23,123 bases of DNA from CAWBRT01 sp050015355 (GCA_050015355.1 JBEKBO010000073.1:1-23123), one strand, 5' to 3'; positions 14,162 to 22,896 are shown, counted from the first letter of the stretch. A program made the numbers and translations. Notes: generated from the sequence alone by a model not told the origin.

Positions 14162-15727
14162 CTAGCCAATCAAAGCGCCAAAGATGCTGTTGTACAAGTC
14201 TTCGCCGAAACTCGTCTGCAACGGCTTTCCTTCGATCAATTTGAATGTCCGGGCTCCGTCGGCTTGTCGTTCGGCTCGCAGGAACAGGACGTTTCCCTGG
14301 TTCCTCTCATAGAAGCCATGCGCCAATTCATAAAGATGCGTCACGCAAACAATCTTGACCCGATTATCCAATAAAGCCGACACGATCTGCCGCGCGATCT
14401 CCGAGCCTTCGCGCTCGTTGGTCGCCGCAAACGATTCATTGAACAGGATCATGGGATGTGAAGTGATATGGTCGACGATATCGCTCATCCGGCTGAGCTC
14501 TTCATCGAGCTTTCCACTTTTCATGCTGGTGTCTTCTTCCCGTTTGTAATGCGTGAAAAGGCCGTCGCAGACACTGGAACAGAAAGAATCAGCCGGCACG
14601 AACATCCCGCATTGCATCATCAACTGAGCCAAGCCGACGCTGCGAAGAAAAGTCGATTTGCCGCCCTGGTTGGCGCCCGTCACGATCACCAGGTCTTGCT
14701 TGTCGGCATTCGCATCGTTGCCGACCACGCGTTGGTCCAGGCTCAACGCCAGACAGACATCGTATATCCCGCGAAACGACAGTCGGTGCTCCTCGGCCGC
14801 CGCTGGCAAGGGAAAGCACGTGGGCTCCCCCTTCCTGGCAAGCTGCTCGTGCAGGTTCACACAACCGACGTAGAACGCCAGTTCTGTCCGCAGCATGTCG
14901 AAAAAGCTGCGCACATGATCCTTCGATTGGGTGAGCGCAATGGCAACGAGGCTAATCCCCCGGTCTCGCAGTTCCGCGAGCGCCTTGGCGCCGCTTTCAT
15001 CGCGAGGATGGAGTGTGAATTCAAAAACCGGCGGCCGCCGCCCGAATCGCCGCGCCAGCCACTCCCATCTGAAGAGCTGCTTCAGCCACTCCGTGACGAG
15101 CCATGTCAGCCACTCCCACCTTCGGTGGTGCGGTTGGCGAAGGATATGGAGGACATAATTTGTGCCCTTGTTGCCCTTGCCCAATCCGGCGCTGAGCAAC
15201 ACACCATTGCGGAACTTCAACTGCTCCAAGTGATACCGGACACGGAAGAAGTACTCGTCACTAAGCTCTCTTTGCAACGTCGCAAAGAAAGCCGTCCAGC
15301 CCTCCGAAACGAATTTGTCGGCATGCGAATCGGCGATCTTCCTTAGCTTCTTGACCATGCCTAGGAACATCTCCAACAATTCTATCGATCCCCGTAGTAA
15401 CCATTCGGGATGTCGCCAGAGACTGAAGTAATAGTGCTTCTTCTCCTTTTCCATTGCCTCGACGGCGACAGCGTAAAGCTCCCGGACCACGGCAGGATGG
15501 TTCAGGCAATCTTGCAGAATCTTCTGGCGATATCGGATCGTCGCAAGATCATTATCCAAGCCCGACAAGATAACGTTTCTTGCCACCTCGAAGACAAATT
15601 TGTCGCCCCGCGCCATCGCGTTGAACAAGGTGTTCAGCGCCAAGTCTTTGGTGAGCGCTTCCTCGTTCCACGGCAACGGCCGCTGTAGGTCGATGTCTTG
15701 ATCGCGATGCAGGAGATGCGCCTTCAT
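14162..15727 (-). CDS. MutS-like ATPase, second of a tandem pair
   Basis: A 521-residue protein with the MutS/ABC-type ATPase at its C-terminus: Walker A GANQGGKSTF (351-360), a conserved LFTHYKREEDTS block (390-401), signature region KLDEELSRMSDIV, and Walker B MILFNES (426-432), where the usual Asp before Glu is Asn. Residues 1-340 are helical and match the lever/clamp core of MutS; the mismatch-reading domain I (Phe-x-Glu) is absent. A Trp-rich insert lies at about 195-230 (RRWEWLTWLVTEWL, RWEWLARRFG). Its ATG overlaps the stop of the preceding MutS-like gene (ATGA), so the two should be made in equal amounts and probably form a heterodimer. A role in classical mismatch repair is unlikely without domain I. 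Placement in the fluoride-riboswitch operon is inferred from strand and order. Confidence 0.85.
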   Translation of the reverse strand: MKAHLLHRDQDIDLQRPLPWNEEALTKDLALNTLFNAMARGDKFVFEVARNVILSGLDNDLATIRYRQKILQDCLNHPAVVRELYAVAVEAMEKEKKHYYFSLWRHPEWLLRGSIELLEMFLGMVKKLRKIADSHADKFVSEGWTAFFATLQRELSDEYFFRVRYHLEQLKFRNGVLLSAGLGKGNKGTNYVLHILRQPHHRRWEWLTWLVTEWLKQLFRWEWLARRFGRRPPVFEFTLHPRDESGAKALAELRDRGISLVAIALTQSKDHVRSFFDMLRTELAFYVGCVNLHEQLARKGEPTCFPLPAAAEEHRLSFRGIYDVCLALSLDQRVVGNDANADKQDLVIVTGANQGGKSTFLRSVGLAQLMMQCGMFVPADSFCSSVCDGLFTHYKREEDTSMKSGKLDEELSRMSDIVDHITSHPMILFNESFAATNEREGSEIARQIVSALLDNRVKIVCVTHLYELAHGFYERNQGNVLFLRAERQADGARTFKLIEGKPLQTSFGEDLYNSIFGALIG

Positions 15728-17259
15728 GAGTCGATGCGTTCCTTGATCATGGTGTGGGTGAGCCGGTACTTCTCGGCGATTGACATTGCGTAGGCGAGAC
15801 CGTCCGCGGACCGTCTGATGATCTTGTAGGTTCGCAGCGCAGGATTCTCGGGGACGACCGTGCTGACCATGCTCACGGTCTGCTCACCCAGCGACGCCAA
15901 CTCATCGACGAACGTCACCCAAAGGCACAACAGGTCCAATGCCGTGAGCTTCGCTGCGATGTTCTTGCTCAGGACGATGGAGTCCCTCAACGTGGTGGAC
16001 GTGAAAATCTCGTTCATGATGATGATGCTGTTCGGCGTGGCGCGATCGAGGATTTGGTGAACCCTGACGAGATCGTCTTGGAGCTTGCCACGGAGATTGT
16101 TGATGTTTTCTTCTCTTTCGAAATGCGTGAAGAGATTGTCAAAAAGAAACAATTGCGCTCGCGTACCGGGGACGGGACAGCCCAGGCTCGCGAGATAATG
16201 CAACTGGCCGAAGGCACGGGCGAAGGTCGTCTTACCACCTTGGTTTGGACCAGATACGACGATCATGCGCTCCCGGTCCCTGAGTTGAAAGTCGTTGCAA
16301 ACAACGGCAGCACGTTCGGGGATGAGCTTGCCGGCCAGGGCCAGATCGAAGCCTTGATAGTTGTAAACTTCCTTGCATCCCTGGACGACGCGCGGATAAC
16401 AGAAATTCAATCCCGCTTTTTTGAAGCGGGCGACATGCTCCAGATAGGCGACATAGAATTGGATTTCTCTGTCGAAGGTGACGACCGTGTTGTCCTGAAA
16501 ATCTTTACTTGCTGTGTAGTAATTTTCGAGTGCTGAAAATATCTCTGGGTACAACTGGGCCACCAGAGCCAGTATCTCGGCTTCTACGTTGTTCATTTCC
16601 GGTGAGTCGATAAACTTGAAGGTGTAATCTTTGACGCCCCCCTGTTTGAATCTCTCGAATGTCGCCTCGACCTCCGCGCTGTAATTGGGCTCGCCGCCGA
16701 AGTGGCGGACTTGGACGTGGGGACTATTGATGAGAACGGTGTAATGTATTGCTGAGAGATCGGCCGCGAGCTTTTTCGTTTGCTCAAGAAGCGAGGTGAA
16801 GCGCTCGGATGCGGCATACCAGGTCACATATTCTCTGAACGCCAAAAGACCGCGGGATGTGAATTCTGTAACGGACAAGTCATGAACCAGGCGGGTCACG
16901 GCATCGCAATAAATGTCCACCGCGTCAAGAAACCAGCGCTCTTTTTGGAGCTTGTAGTAGAGCTTGTCGGCTTGGGCGAGATGTTTGCGCATCGCGCGCA
17001 TGTTTTCGGCAAAGGCCTTGATGTTGTCGAACAGGCGGATACTTTCGAGATCCTGCATGATTTCGTGGCGCCAGGTAATGGCGTCAACGTCGCGCAAGGA
17101 CGCATAAAAGAAGGGGTTTAGATTGTATTCCTCTTTGCCCGCCACAATCGCAGCGATGATCTGATCGAGATTGAGATCAACGAAAAAATCGGGCGCGGTG
17201 AGCTGCTCGTCTGGAACACGGTCTGCTGCGCTTTGAAAGAGGATGCCTTGAAACTTCAT
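15724..17259 (-). CDS. MutS-like ATPase, first of a tandem pair
   Basis: A 511-residue protein. Residues 1-325 are mainly helical and resemble the MutS core without domain I. The ATPase has Walker A GPNQGGKTTFARAFG (337-351), the block LFTHFEREENINN (376-388), and Walker B IIIMNEIFTSTT (412-423). As in its partner, Asn replaces the Walker B Asp while Glu is kept. The ATG at 17259 has AGGGGG 8 nt upstream; an in-frame ATG at 17277 lacks one. It overlaps the next MutS-like gene by 4 bp and follows the dynamin-like GTPase gene after 127 nt. The two paralogues share the ATPase blocks but little else, so they diverged long ago. Target (DNA, RNA or ribosome) unknown. Confidence 0.85.
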   Translation of the reverse strand: MKFQGILFQSAADRVPDEQLTAPDFFVDLNLDQIIAAIVAGKEEYNLNPFFYASLRDVDAITWRHEIMQDLESIRLFDNIKAFAENMRAMRKHLAQADKLYYKLQKERWFLDAVDIYCDAVTRLVHDLSVTEFTSRGLLAFREYVTWYAASERFTSLLEQTKKLAADLSAIHYTVLINSPHVQVRHFGGEPNYSAEVEATFERFKQGGVKDYTFKFIDSPEMNNVEAEILALVAQLYPEIFSALENYYTASKDFQDNTVVTFDREIQFYVAYLEHVARFKKAGLNFCYPRVVQGCKEVYNYQGFDLALAGKLIPERAAVVCNDFQLRDRERMIVVSGPNQGGKTTFARAFGQLHYLASLGCPVPGTRAQLFLFDNLFTHFEREENINNLRGKLQDDLVRVHQILDRATPNSIIIMNEIFTSTTLRDSIVLSKNIAAKLTALDLLCLWVTFVDELASLGEQTVSMVSTVVPENPALRTYKIIRRSADGLAYAMSIAEKYRLTHTMIKERIDS

Positions 17260-17386
17260 CGGGTGCCCCCTGGACAACCGTGAAAAAATGCGTCCGTCCT
17301 GCAGCGTACGCGTGAACAGCAGGCGGGAGGTACTCCAGCACGCTGCGGCGATGCCCCCGCTCTCTGATCAGCGGTCATGATGGTCA

Positions 17387-19138
17387 TCACAGAGCCGTTG
17401 CGCTACTCGTGGCAAGGGACCTGATTTCAGCCTCAAGTGCATCCAGACGCGCCAAGGCATTGTCTACGGCTGCAGCGCCTTCCGCTTGCAGGGTGCGCGC
17501 ATGGTCTAGTGCGCGTTCGGCCACCGCGGTGACTTCCCGCAAAAGGATGCGAATTTCGGTTTCCAGCCAGTGCCGGCTTTCCATGACTCGGTTGTCCACA
17601 TCACTGCGAACACGCGCGCTATTCCATTCGAGCAACTGATTCAGGAACTGCTGCGCGTCGCGTTGGAACGGACCATATGCTCCAACCGCACCCAGTGCAA
17701 GGTCGGCGATCAGGCGAAAAGGCGATGCCGGCGCCGCGATACGCTCGAGCAGGTTGAAGTGGAACTCGGAACGCGCTCTGAACCCTTTTTCCGGGTCGAG
17801 GGCGCGCGGAAGTTGCGCCAGTTCCGGTACGCCAGTCGTGGCCAGTCTGTTGAGAAACTCATTGGCGAACTCAATGAAGCGCTTAGCAACGGCCCTGTAA
17901 GCTCGCTCTGCATCGTGCTCTTCACGCTCAAGCCATGGCAGCAGCCGCTCCTTTGCCATTTGCTGGGCGGCGTGCATCAGCTCGCGACGGAATGCAGGTC
18001 CATTTTTGCGCGGCAAGCTGTGGAACACCTTGTCGAGCTCTTTTTGCGCTTCCGGCTGCATCTTTGCCAGGAACTCTCGCCGGCGGTCGCCAAACATGTC
18101 TGAAAGATGGTGCTGCTCGGCTGTGAAAAGGTAGCCAAGTTCGCGCATGGATATCTCGGCCTGGGCGCGCGTTTCGCGCAATTGAGCGATCCGGCGCTGC
18201 GACTCCTCGACCGGGCGCCGCAAGGCTTGCCGTTCTTCGGCAATGATCCGAAGCAGTTGCTCCGCGGTGCGCGTCAAAGCGCGCTGTGCCGATTCGCGCA
18301 CCAGGTTGCTTCCAGAATTCTCAACCAGCTCTTGCAGGGCCGCAACCAGCTTGCTCCAGCCGCGTCCGGAGCCGCGATTCTCAATCTGTTCCACGGCGCT
18401 GGTTTCGAACATCACCGGAACCGGCCGCTTCAGCCGCTTTTCAAGCACGCGACGCGCAAACGCCGTTGCCGTAGCCAACTCGCCCGGACCCACGCGGTCG
18501 GCCTTGTTGAGCACGAACAATAAGTTGCTGACCTGCTTCGCGACGGTCTCGACAATGGCAAGCTCTTCGCCGGAAATGGGCGGATCAGCGCCGATGACAA
18601 TCATCGCGGCATCGATGTGCGGGATGAAATCGTTGGTGGCGGCGGTATTGCCGGCGAATACCGAGCCGAGCCCAGGCGTGTCGACAAAACACATGCCGGA
18701 GGCGAGCAGGGAGCTGGGAAAAAAGACTTCCACACCCGCCACCGCTTTCGTATTCTCCGGGTTCTTGTCTTCGGAGACATACTCATCCAGCTTGTCCAGC
18801 GGGACAGCGGACCAGCCCTCGGATTGAAAACGTATCCGCGCCCGGGGGTGGTCGCCATGGCGAATGACGGTTGGCACGGTGGTGACCGGCACTACTCCCG
18901 CGGGAAGAATCGAAGCGCCAATCAGGGCGTTGATCAGCGTCGACTTGCCCCGCTTGAACTGACCAACGCAAGCGACATAGAACCGGCCTTCCGCAACCCG
19001 CTCGGCCACGGAGCGAGCATCGCCGGAGGTGTGCTCCGCGCCAAACTCGTCGGCAATAGCAGCCAGCCGCAGGAGTACGGCGTCGCCTGCCAGCCGCTGG
19101 CCCTCATCGTCAGCTATTGAATCGGATTGCGTAGACAT
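17387..19138 (-). CDS. Bacterial dynamin-like GTPase
   Basis: A 583-residue large GTPase. G1 is GQFKRGKST (59-67). G2 threonines lie in VVPVTTVPT (82-90). G3 is DTPGLGS (153-159), and G4 is NKAD (211-214). This pattern, with Gln-Phe-Lys/Asn-x-Gly-Lys-Ser-Thr, is that of dynamin-family GTPases. After the G domain comes a long helical stalk (about 285-480) with many Arg, Glu and Gln. A hydrophobic patch at about 490-515 (PFRLIADLALGAVGAYGPF) could dip into a membrane like a paddle. A final coiled coil runs to the end. The ATG at 19138 is chosen by G-domain homology; its SD is weak, and the longer GTG reading to 19213 overlaps the ATPase gene. Bacterial dynamins protect or remodel the inner membrane under stress, including phage attack in some strains. 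It lies 50 nt after the ATPase gene. Confidence 0.88.
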   Translation of the reverse strand: MSTQSDSIADDEGQRLAGDAVLLRLAAIADEFGAEHTSGDARSVAERVAEGRFYVACVGQFKRGKSTLINALIGASILPAGVVPVTTVPTVIRHGDHPRARIRFQSEGWSAVPLDKLDEYVSEDKNPENTKAVAGVEVFFPSSLLASGMCFVDTPGLGSVFAGNTAATNDFIPHIDAAMIVIGADPPISGEELAIVETVAKQVSNLLFVLNKADRVGPGELATATAFARRVLEKRLKRPVPVMFETSAVEQIENRGSGRGWSKLVAALQELVENSGSNLVRESAQRALTRTAEQLLRIIAEERQALRRPVEESQRRIAQLRETRAQAEISMRELGYLFTAEQHHLSDMFGDRRREFLAKMQPEAQKELDKVFHSLPRKNGPAFRRELMHAAQQMAKERLLPWLEREEHDAERAYRAVAKRFIEFANEFLNRLATTGVPELAQLPRALDPEKGFRARSEFHFNLLERIAAPASPFRLIADLALGAVGAYGPFQRDAQQFLNQLLEWNSARVRSDVDNRVMESRHWLETEIRILLREVTAVAERALDHARTLQAEGAAAVDNALARLDALEAEIRSLATSSATAL

Positions 19139-19188
19139 TCTTAGCTCAGTAGACCTCAAGCTGCCAATACTCGTTTTCCGACGCCTAT

Positions 19189-19932
19189 CTACTCCGAGTT
19201 CGCGGCTGCACACCGAAGCCGAAAGTCGATATAAAGCGGCGAGACTATGATGTGATCCTCAAGACGATACTTCGACGTCGTTGCCATGTCGATCATGCTC
19301 GCGATCGCTCCCGGATTGCCCTCGCTGAACTCAACGAGACGGGTAAGAAAATCGTCGAGGTTTTCTGCGCGGAGCTTAAGATCTTCCGCAGACAGCTTGG
19401 CAAATCCCTGGGCCGTCTCAGGATCGAAGTTCTTGATTGCGAGTTTGTCGGCGCGGTCTGCGAATAGCGGGGCGACAAACCCAGCATCTTCCATATGCGC
19501 AGACCTCGCTACGGCAACTACGGGGACGGAACAGGAGATCATTAATTCATGAACCATCGCGGCGAAGGAATGCGAGGGACGATGCAGGTGATCGAGAACA
19601 ACCATGTACTTCGCCCCGCGCAGAACACTTAGGACAATTCCCTTGAGCGAAACAGCCGTCTTTTGCCGGATGGCCTCCGCCGGGCGACCGCCCAGCTTGC
19701 GGAGGATCACCGTGTCCTTCTTCTGCGCCAGAACCTCGGCCAGGCTGCGAAATACCGCTTGCGAACTGCTTGACTGCGCACAGTACAAAACGTGAGGAAA
19801 GTCTGGCATGACGTGTTCAAGAAGCAACGTCTTCCCGACGCCTGACGGTCCGTGGAGCAAGACAGACTTGCGGACTGCAAACCGCTTGCGCAGGGCGTCA
19901 ATCTCTTCTTCTCGATGAAAGACAGCCGTCAT
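19189..19932 (-). CDS. Small AAA/STAND-like ATPase of unknown role
   Basis: A 247-residue P-loop ATPase. The start MTAVFHREEEIDALRKRF is the box typical of STAND/Orc-type ATPases. Walker A is GPSGVGKT (28-35), followed by TLLLEH. A strand ending in MVVLDHLHRPS (110-120) is the likely Walker B, with Asp-His instead of Asp-Glu/Asp. Sensor-like VPVVAVARSAH follows. The C-terminal third is helical and ends within 20 residues of AAANSE, with no further effector or repeat domain, so it is short for a STAND protein. Its start lies 13 nt after the stop of the preceding gene; no strong SD is visible, suggesting coupling. The neighbouring GTPase and unknown protein are probable partners. Function unknown. 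Confidence 0.75.
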   Translation of the reverse strand: MTAVFHREEEIDALRKRFAVRKSVLLHGPSGVGKTLLLEHVMPDFPHVLYCAQSSSSQAVFRSLAEVLAQKKDTVILRKLGGRPAEAIRQKTAVSLKGIVLSVLRGAKYMVVLDHLHRPSHSFAAMVHELMISCSVPVVAVARSAHMEDAGFVAPLFADRADKLAIKNFDPETAQGFAKLSAEDLKLRAENLDDFLTRLVEFSEGNPGAIASMIDMATTSKYRLEDHIIVSPLYIDFRLRCAAANSE

Positions 19933-19945
19933 CTTTGGATCGCTT

Positions 19946-20455
19946 TCATTTCGGCGTGCCACGCTGGAGCACGTATCGATGCAGTTGCTGGGCGGACGCA
20001 TGGAGCTGCTGTACCAGTTCATTCAAATATGCCGCACCAGCTTTGGACATAGGCCCGTAACCTCGCATCTTGTCCGGACTGAGCTCCTCGATAGCGATCT
20101 CGATGAAGGTCATGGTCGCGTGGATAGAATGCGATGCTGGGATTTTCGCTCTCTCTGAAACGATGTCCTGCTCCGCAGCTATTCGGAGAAGATCCGCGCG
20201 CATGCGGCGGATGTAATCGTCGATTGTGTCGTGTTGTAAGGGCGAAAGATCGTCAAAATACTTAGGGAAAGCCGACCCTGATTGGGAACTGCTCAATACG
20301 CCTTCGATTTCGCCTAGCAGCTTATCAATGTGCTGACAGGAAACAAGCAGAGCCCGAAGCTGGTATTCGTTCAGCGAAGGATCGGGGTGTTCACTTGCCC
20401 GCATTGTTTCTGCCCTGCACGGACAATCGCATAAAGCGATCGGCGACTTGTCCAT
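19946..20455 (-). CDS. Unrecognised 169-aa helical protein
   Basis: I do not recognise a family. The N-terminus holds CDCPC (residues 9-13), a possible metal-binding knot, and the rest is predicted mostly helical: LNEYQLRALLVSCQHIDKLL, HDTIDDYIRRMRADLLRIAA, HATMTFIEIAIEEL and AYLNELVQQLHASAQQLHRY. No membrane segment or signal is visible. The ATG at 20455 is 4 nt after the metallophosphoesterase stop; an alternative ATG at 20404 has a weak AGGGC in front and would remove the cysteines. The tight spacing on both sides shows it belongs to the operon. By size and composition it could be an adaptor or regulator of the ATPase that follows. That is inference. Confidence 0.7.
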   Translation of the reverse strand: MDKSPIALCDCPCRAETMRASEHPDPSLNEYQLRALLVSCQHIDKLLGEIEGVLSSSQSGSAFPKYFDDLSPLQHDTIDDYIRRMRADLLRIAAEQDIVSERAKIPASHSIHATMTFIEIAIEELSPDKMRGYGPMSKAGAAYLNELVQQLHASAQQLHRYVLQRGTPK

Positions 20456-20459
20456 TCTG

Positions 20460-21149
20460 TTAGACGGAGCCTGTGCGCAGGACCGTCGCCAGATCTCGCT
20501 GGATGTCGGCAGGCACGGGCATGCCTTGGATGCGCTCTAAAGTACGCTCCAAGTCATAGGAAAACTGTTTCAGTTCGAAATGCCCGTCCTGCCACACCGC
20601 GTAACAGGCGTCTGGCTTGCCGGTCTTCGGTTGCCCCAGGCTGCCTGGGTTGACCACGGTTGTTTGCCCCACCCGTTTAATGAATGGCGTATGCGTGTGG
20701 CCAACCAGAAGATAGTCGGCCTGGATTGTTCGCACCTCTTGCTGCCATTTGTCCGAGCCCTCTGGGCAATACCCAAAAAGCGGATCGGAGGGGATGGCAT
20801 GGCACAAGAGGAAGCGCTTACCGTCATGTTCCAGGATTCTCGTCTTGGGTAGGCCACGAAGAAATTCTTTAGCTTCTTCATCCAGCTCAGCACTGCTGAC
20901 CTGCATAGTGGCGCTGGCCATGGCGTGATAGCGAGGGTTGCAGCGCGGGTCCACGTCAAATCCTACCGCATTGTCGTGATTGCCACGGACCACAGCGGCT
21001 GCATGGCCACGCACAAAATTCACGACTTCGGAGGGCTGCGGTCCATAGTTCACGAGGTCTCCGAGCACCCAAAGCTCATCGCCAGACTCCGGGAGCGCGG
21101 AGAGCGCATCGAAGTTGCCATGCAAGTCTGAAATGATGACGATTTTCAT
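20460..21149 (-). CDS. Calcineurin-like metallophosphoesterase, YfcE/MJ0936 type
   Basis: A 229-residue cytoplasmic phosphodiesterase or phosphatase with two metal ions in the active site. Ligand motifs in order are D8-L-H10 (SDLHGN), GDLVNYG (30-36), GNHD (56-59), LLCHA, and GHTHTPF followed by VVNPGSLGQPK. Length and order fit the small bacterial YfcE-like group, whose members hydrolyse phosphodiesters and some cyclic nucleotides or nucleic-acid ends; the substrate here is unknown. A GAGG SD overlaps the uspA-like gene's stop, 6 nt before the ATG. In an operon controlled by fluoride, an enzyme with bound divalent metals is a plausible fluoride target or repair factor, but this is inference. 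Confidence 0.9.
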   Translation of the reverse strand: MKIVIISDLHGNFDALSALPESGDELWVLGDLVNYGPQPSEVVNFVRGHAAAVVRGNHDNAVGFDVDPRCNPRYHAMASATMQVSSAELDEEAKEFLRGLPKTRILEHDGKRFLLCHAIPSDPLFGYCPEGSDKWQQEVRTIQADYLLVGHTHTPFIKRVGQTTVVNPGSLGQPKTGKPDACYAVWQDGHFELKQFSYDLERTLERIQGMPVPADIQRDLATVLRTGSV

Positions 21150-21155
21150 CGCGCC

Positions 21156-21593
21156 TCACTTCACCACCATCACCGGGCAATGTGCATAGCGAAGCACGCG
21201 TTCCGATACCGACCCCAGGATCATCTTTTGGAACAGCGACGTTCCTCTGCGACCGACGATGATCAGATCGAAATGCTCCTCCTCGGCGCGGTGAATAAGC
21301 TGCTCTCCGGGGTGGCCGACGGCAAAATCGGTTTCGATGGTCACGCCTTGGTCTTGCGCGCGTTCGACAACCTTCTTCAGGCCGGCTTCGAAATGTTCTC
21401 GCGCATCGTCCAGGGCCGCCTCCAGCTCCACCGATGTTGGCGGTTCGGGAGGACGCGCCACCGCCAGAGCCAATACGTATGCGTCATGACATCGGGCAAT
21501 CGATATGGCGGCATCGACCGCCTTTTCGGACTGTTCGGACCCGTCGTAGCCGATCAAAATTTTTTGAAAACGCGTATGTCTCCTGTGCTCCAT
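21156..21593 (-). CDS. Universal stress protein, UspA family, ATP-binding type
   Basis: A 145-residue single-domain Usp protein, a dimeric cytoplasmic stress factor. The start FQKILIGYDGSEQSEKAVDA is the standard first strand and loop. The ATP motif G-x2-G-x9-G-S is complete (G114, G117, G127, S128), so it should bind ATP. ERVLRYAHCPVMVVK closes the fold. TAGGAGG, which contains the antiporter's stop codon, is 4 nt before the ATG. Usp proteins are often next to ion transporters, where some act as nucleotide-sensing regulators of transport. Its place between the antiporter and the phosphoesterase supports that idea. Confidence 0.93.
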   Translation of the reverse strand: MEHRRHTRFQKILIGYDGSEQSEKAVDAAISIARCHDAYVLALAVARPPEPPTSVELEAALDDAREHFEAGLKKVVERAQDQGVTIETDFAVGHPGEQLIHRAEEEHFDLIIVGRRGTSLFQKMILGSVSERVLRYAHCPVMVVK

Positions 21594-21601
21594 AGCGCCT
21601 C

Positions 21602-22819
21602 CTAGTCTGCGTCTGCATCTGCGAGCACTTCTGACGGCAGAGCCTGTGCTTGCTTTGTGGTTTTCGCGGCCTTCGGTAGCAAATGCCTCGGCATGAAAAA
21701 CGCATTCGCGATAACGGTCGGGATAACGGCACTACCGATCACGGTTGCGACCAAGAACGAATACTGAGCTTCCGTAATGATGTTGTGGTTCAATCCAAAC
21801 AATGCCGAAATGGTTCCGAACGTCAGGCCGGTGGACATCATCAATGTGTAATAGAGGCCCTCTTCCCGCTGATACTGAAAAGCCCTTACGGTGGGCAGCA
21901 GACCGACAATTTTTGAGAACATCTTGGCGAAGAACAATACAACGAAGACCAGCGGAGCGGCAAGCAACGCCGGAACCGAAACGAATGATCCTGCGCGGAG
22001 GAAGTAAAAGGGTGTCAGGAGTCCAAAGGTCAAGGTGCGCAAGCGGCGTACGAGAATGTGATCCTTGCCGATCGTGCCCGCCAGCACCATTCCGATCATA
22101 TAAGCCGGTAACACGGCTTCGCTGCCCGCCCAAACAGCCAGTCCTCCCATGGCAAACAGCACGAACAGCAGATACTTCGCCTCCAGTTCGGACACTCGAC
22201 CGCCATATTTGTGAAAGAACCTCGGAGTCACGAACGGCAGAGCGGCAAACACCAGGACAGAAACTACGACGAATATCAGCGTCTTCAGCGTGAAGGGCGA
22301 GAAGATCAAGCCGAGTGCGATGACGGTTCCGATGTCGTTTATGAAGCAAGATGCCAGAATGGCTTTGCCGAAATCAGTCTTGTTGAACCCGAGCTCTAGC
22401 ATTACTGCGTAGACGACGGCAACTGATGTGGTACTCAGAGCGACTCCAGCCAACCAACTGGGACGTGCTCCCCAGTGGAGTACGTAGTGGGCAATGGCCG
22501 CGCAGCCAAGAAAAGGACCGAAAAAGCCCACGAGCCCCACAACCGTCGCCTCTTTCCATTTGGTGCGGAAAATCACGGGATCGAGTTCGGCGCCGGCAAG
22601 GAAAGTGAGGACAACGGCGCCTGCTCCCGCAAGGAAAGTAACCCAGCCAGCCTTTGCCCCAAGCCCGCCATGACCGATAAAAGCCATAATGACAAATTGA
22701 GCAACCGTCCCAACGACAATCTCCGTAAGCGCAGTTGAAATCTTGAACCAAATCGCAAGCAGCGTGGCGATGAGCGCCAAACCCACCCACAACGCGGCAA
22801 GTACCCACACGTTCTCCAT
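21602..22819 (-). CDS. Cation:proton antiporter, CPA2 / Kef-NapA type, without regulatory domains
   Basis: A 405-residue inner-membrane protein with about 12 hydrophobic segments. Family marks are FLAGAELDP (73-81), ALSTTSVAVVYAVM (127-140, the unwound-helix region with Thr-Ser) and FINDIGTVIAL (159-169). The Asn-Asp pair at 161-162 occupies the ion/proton site; Asn rather than Asp in the first place is usually linked to electroneutral exchange. There is no TrkA-N/RCK domain, so it is not a full KefB/C. The last ~25 residues are a soluble tail. AAGGAG 9 nt upstream sets the ATG at 22819. It is the first gene after the fluoride riboswitch. Na+ or K+ exchange is the family norm; fluoride export is possible but unproven. 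Confidence 0.9.
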   Translation of the reverse strand: MENVWVLAALWVGLALIATLLAIWFKISTALTEIVVGTVAQFVIMAFIGHGGLGAKAGWVTFLAGAGAVVLTFLAGAELDPVIFRTKWKEATVVGLVGFFGPFLGCAAIAHYVLHWGARPSWLAGVALSTTSVAVVYAVMLELGFNKTDFGKAILASCFINDIGTVIALGLIFSPFTLKTLIFVVVSVLVFAALPFVTPRFFHKYGGRVSELEAKYLLFVLFAMGGLAVWAGSEAVLPAYMIGMVLAGTIGKDHILVRRLRTLTFGLLTPFYFLRAGSFVSVPALLAAPLVFVVLFFAKMFSKIVGLLPTVRAFQYQREEGLYYTLMMSTGLTFGTISALFGLNHNIITEAQYSFLVATVIGSAVIPTVIANAFFMPRHLLPKAAKTTKQAQALPSEVLADADAD

Positions 22820-22861
22820 TGAACGCAGCTCCTTGTTTGTAGTGGATCGTTGCCGGGAAAC

Positions 22862-22896
22862 ATGACTCCGCGACAAGAATCCCTGTCAGGAGTCAT
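22862..22896 (-). terminator. Expression-platform hairpin of the riboswitch
   Basis: ATGACTCC and GGAGTCAT form an 8-bp stem, extended inside by GACA/TGTC, and followed on the minus strand by GTTTCCC. The first arm contains the ACUCC that the aptamer needs for its pseudoknot, so ligand binding and this hairpin exclude each other. It resembles the terminator arrangement of the Bacillus cereus crcB leader, although the T-run is poor; attenuation through an RNA-structure or anti-SD effect (CUCCU against AGGAG) is also possible. Confidence 0.55.

Noticed and set aside
14468..15346. 292-aa plus-strand reading within the second MutS-like gene
   Set aside because: Shadow of a GC-rich real gene; the opposite strand has clear Walker motifs.
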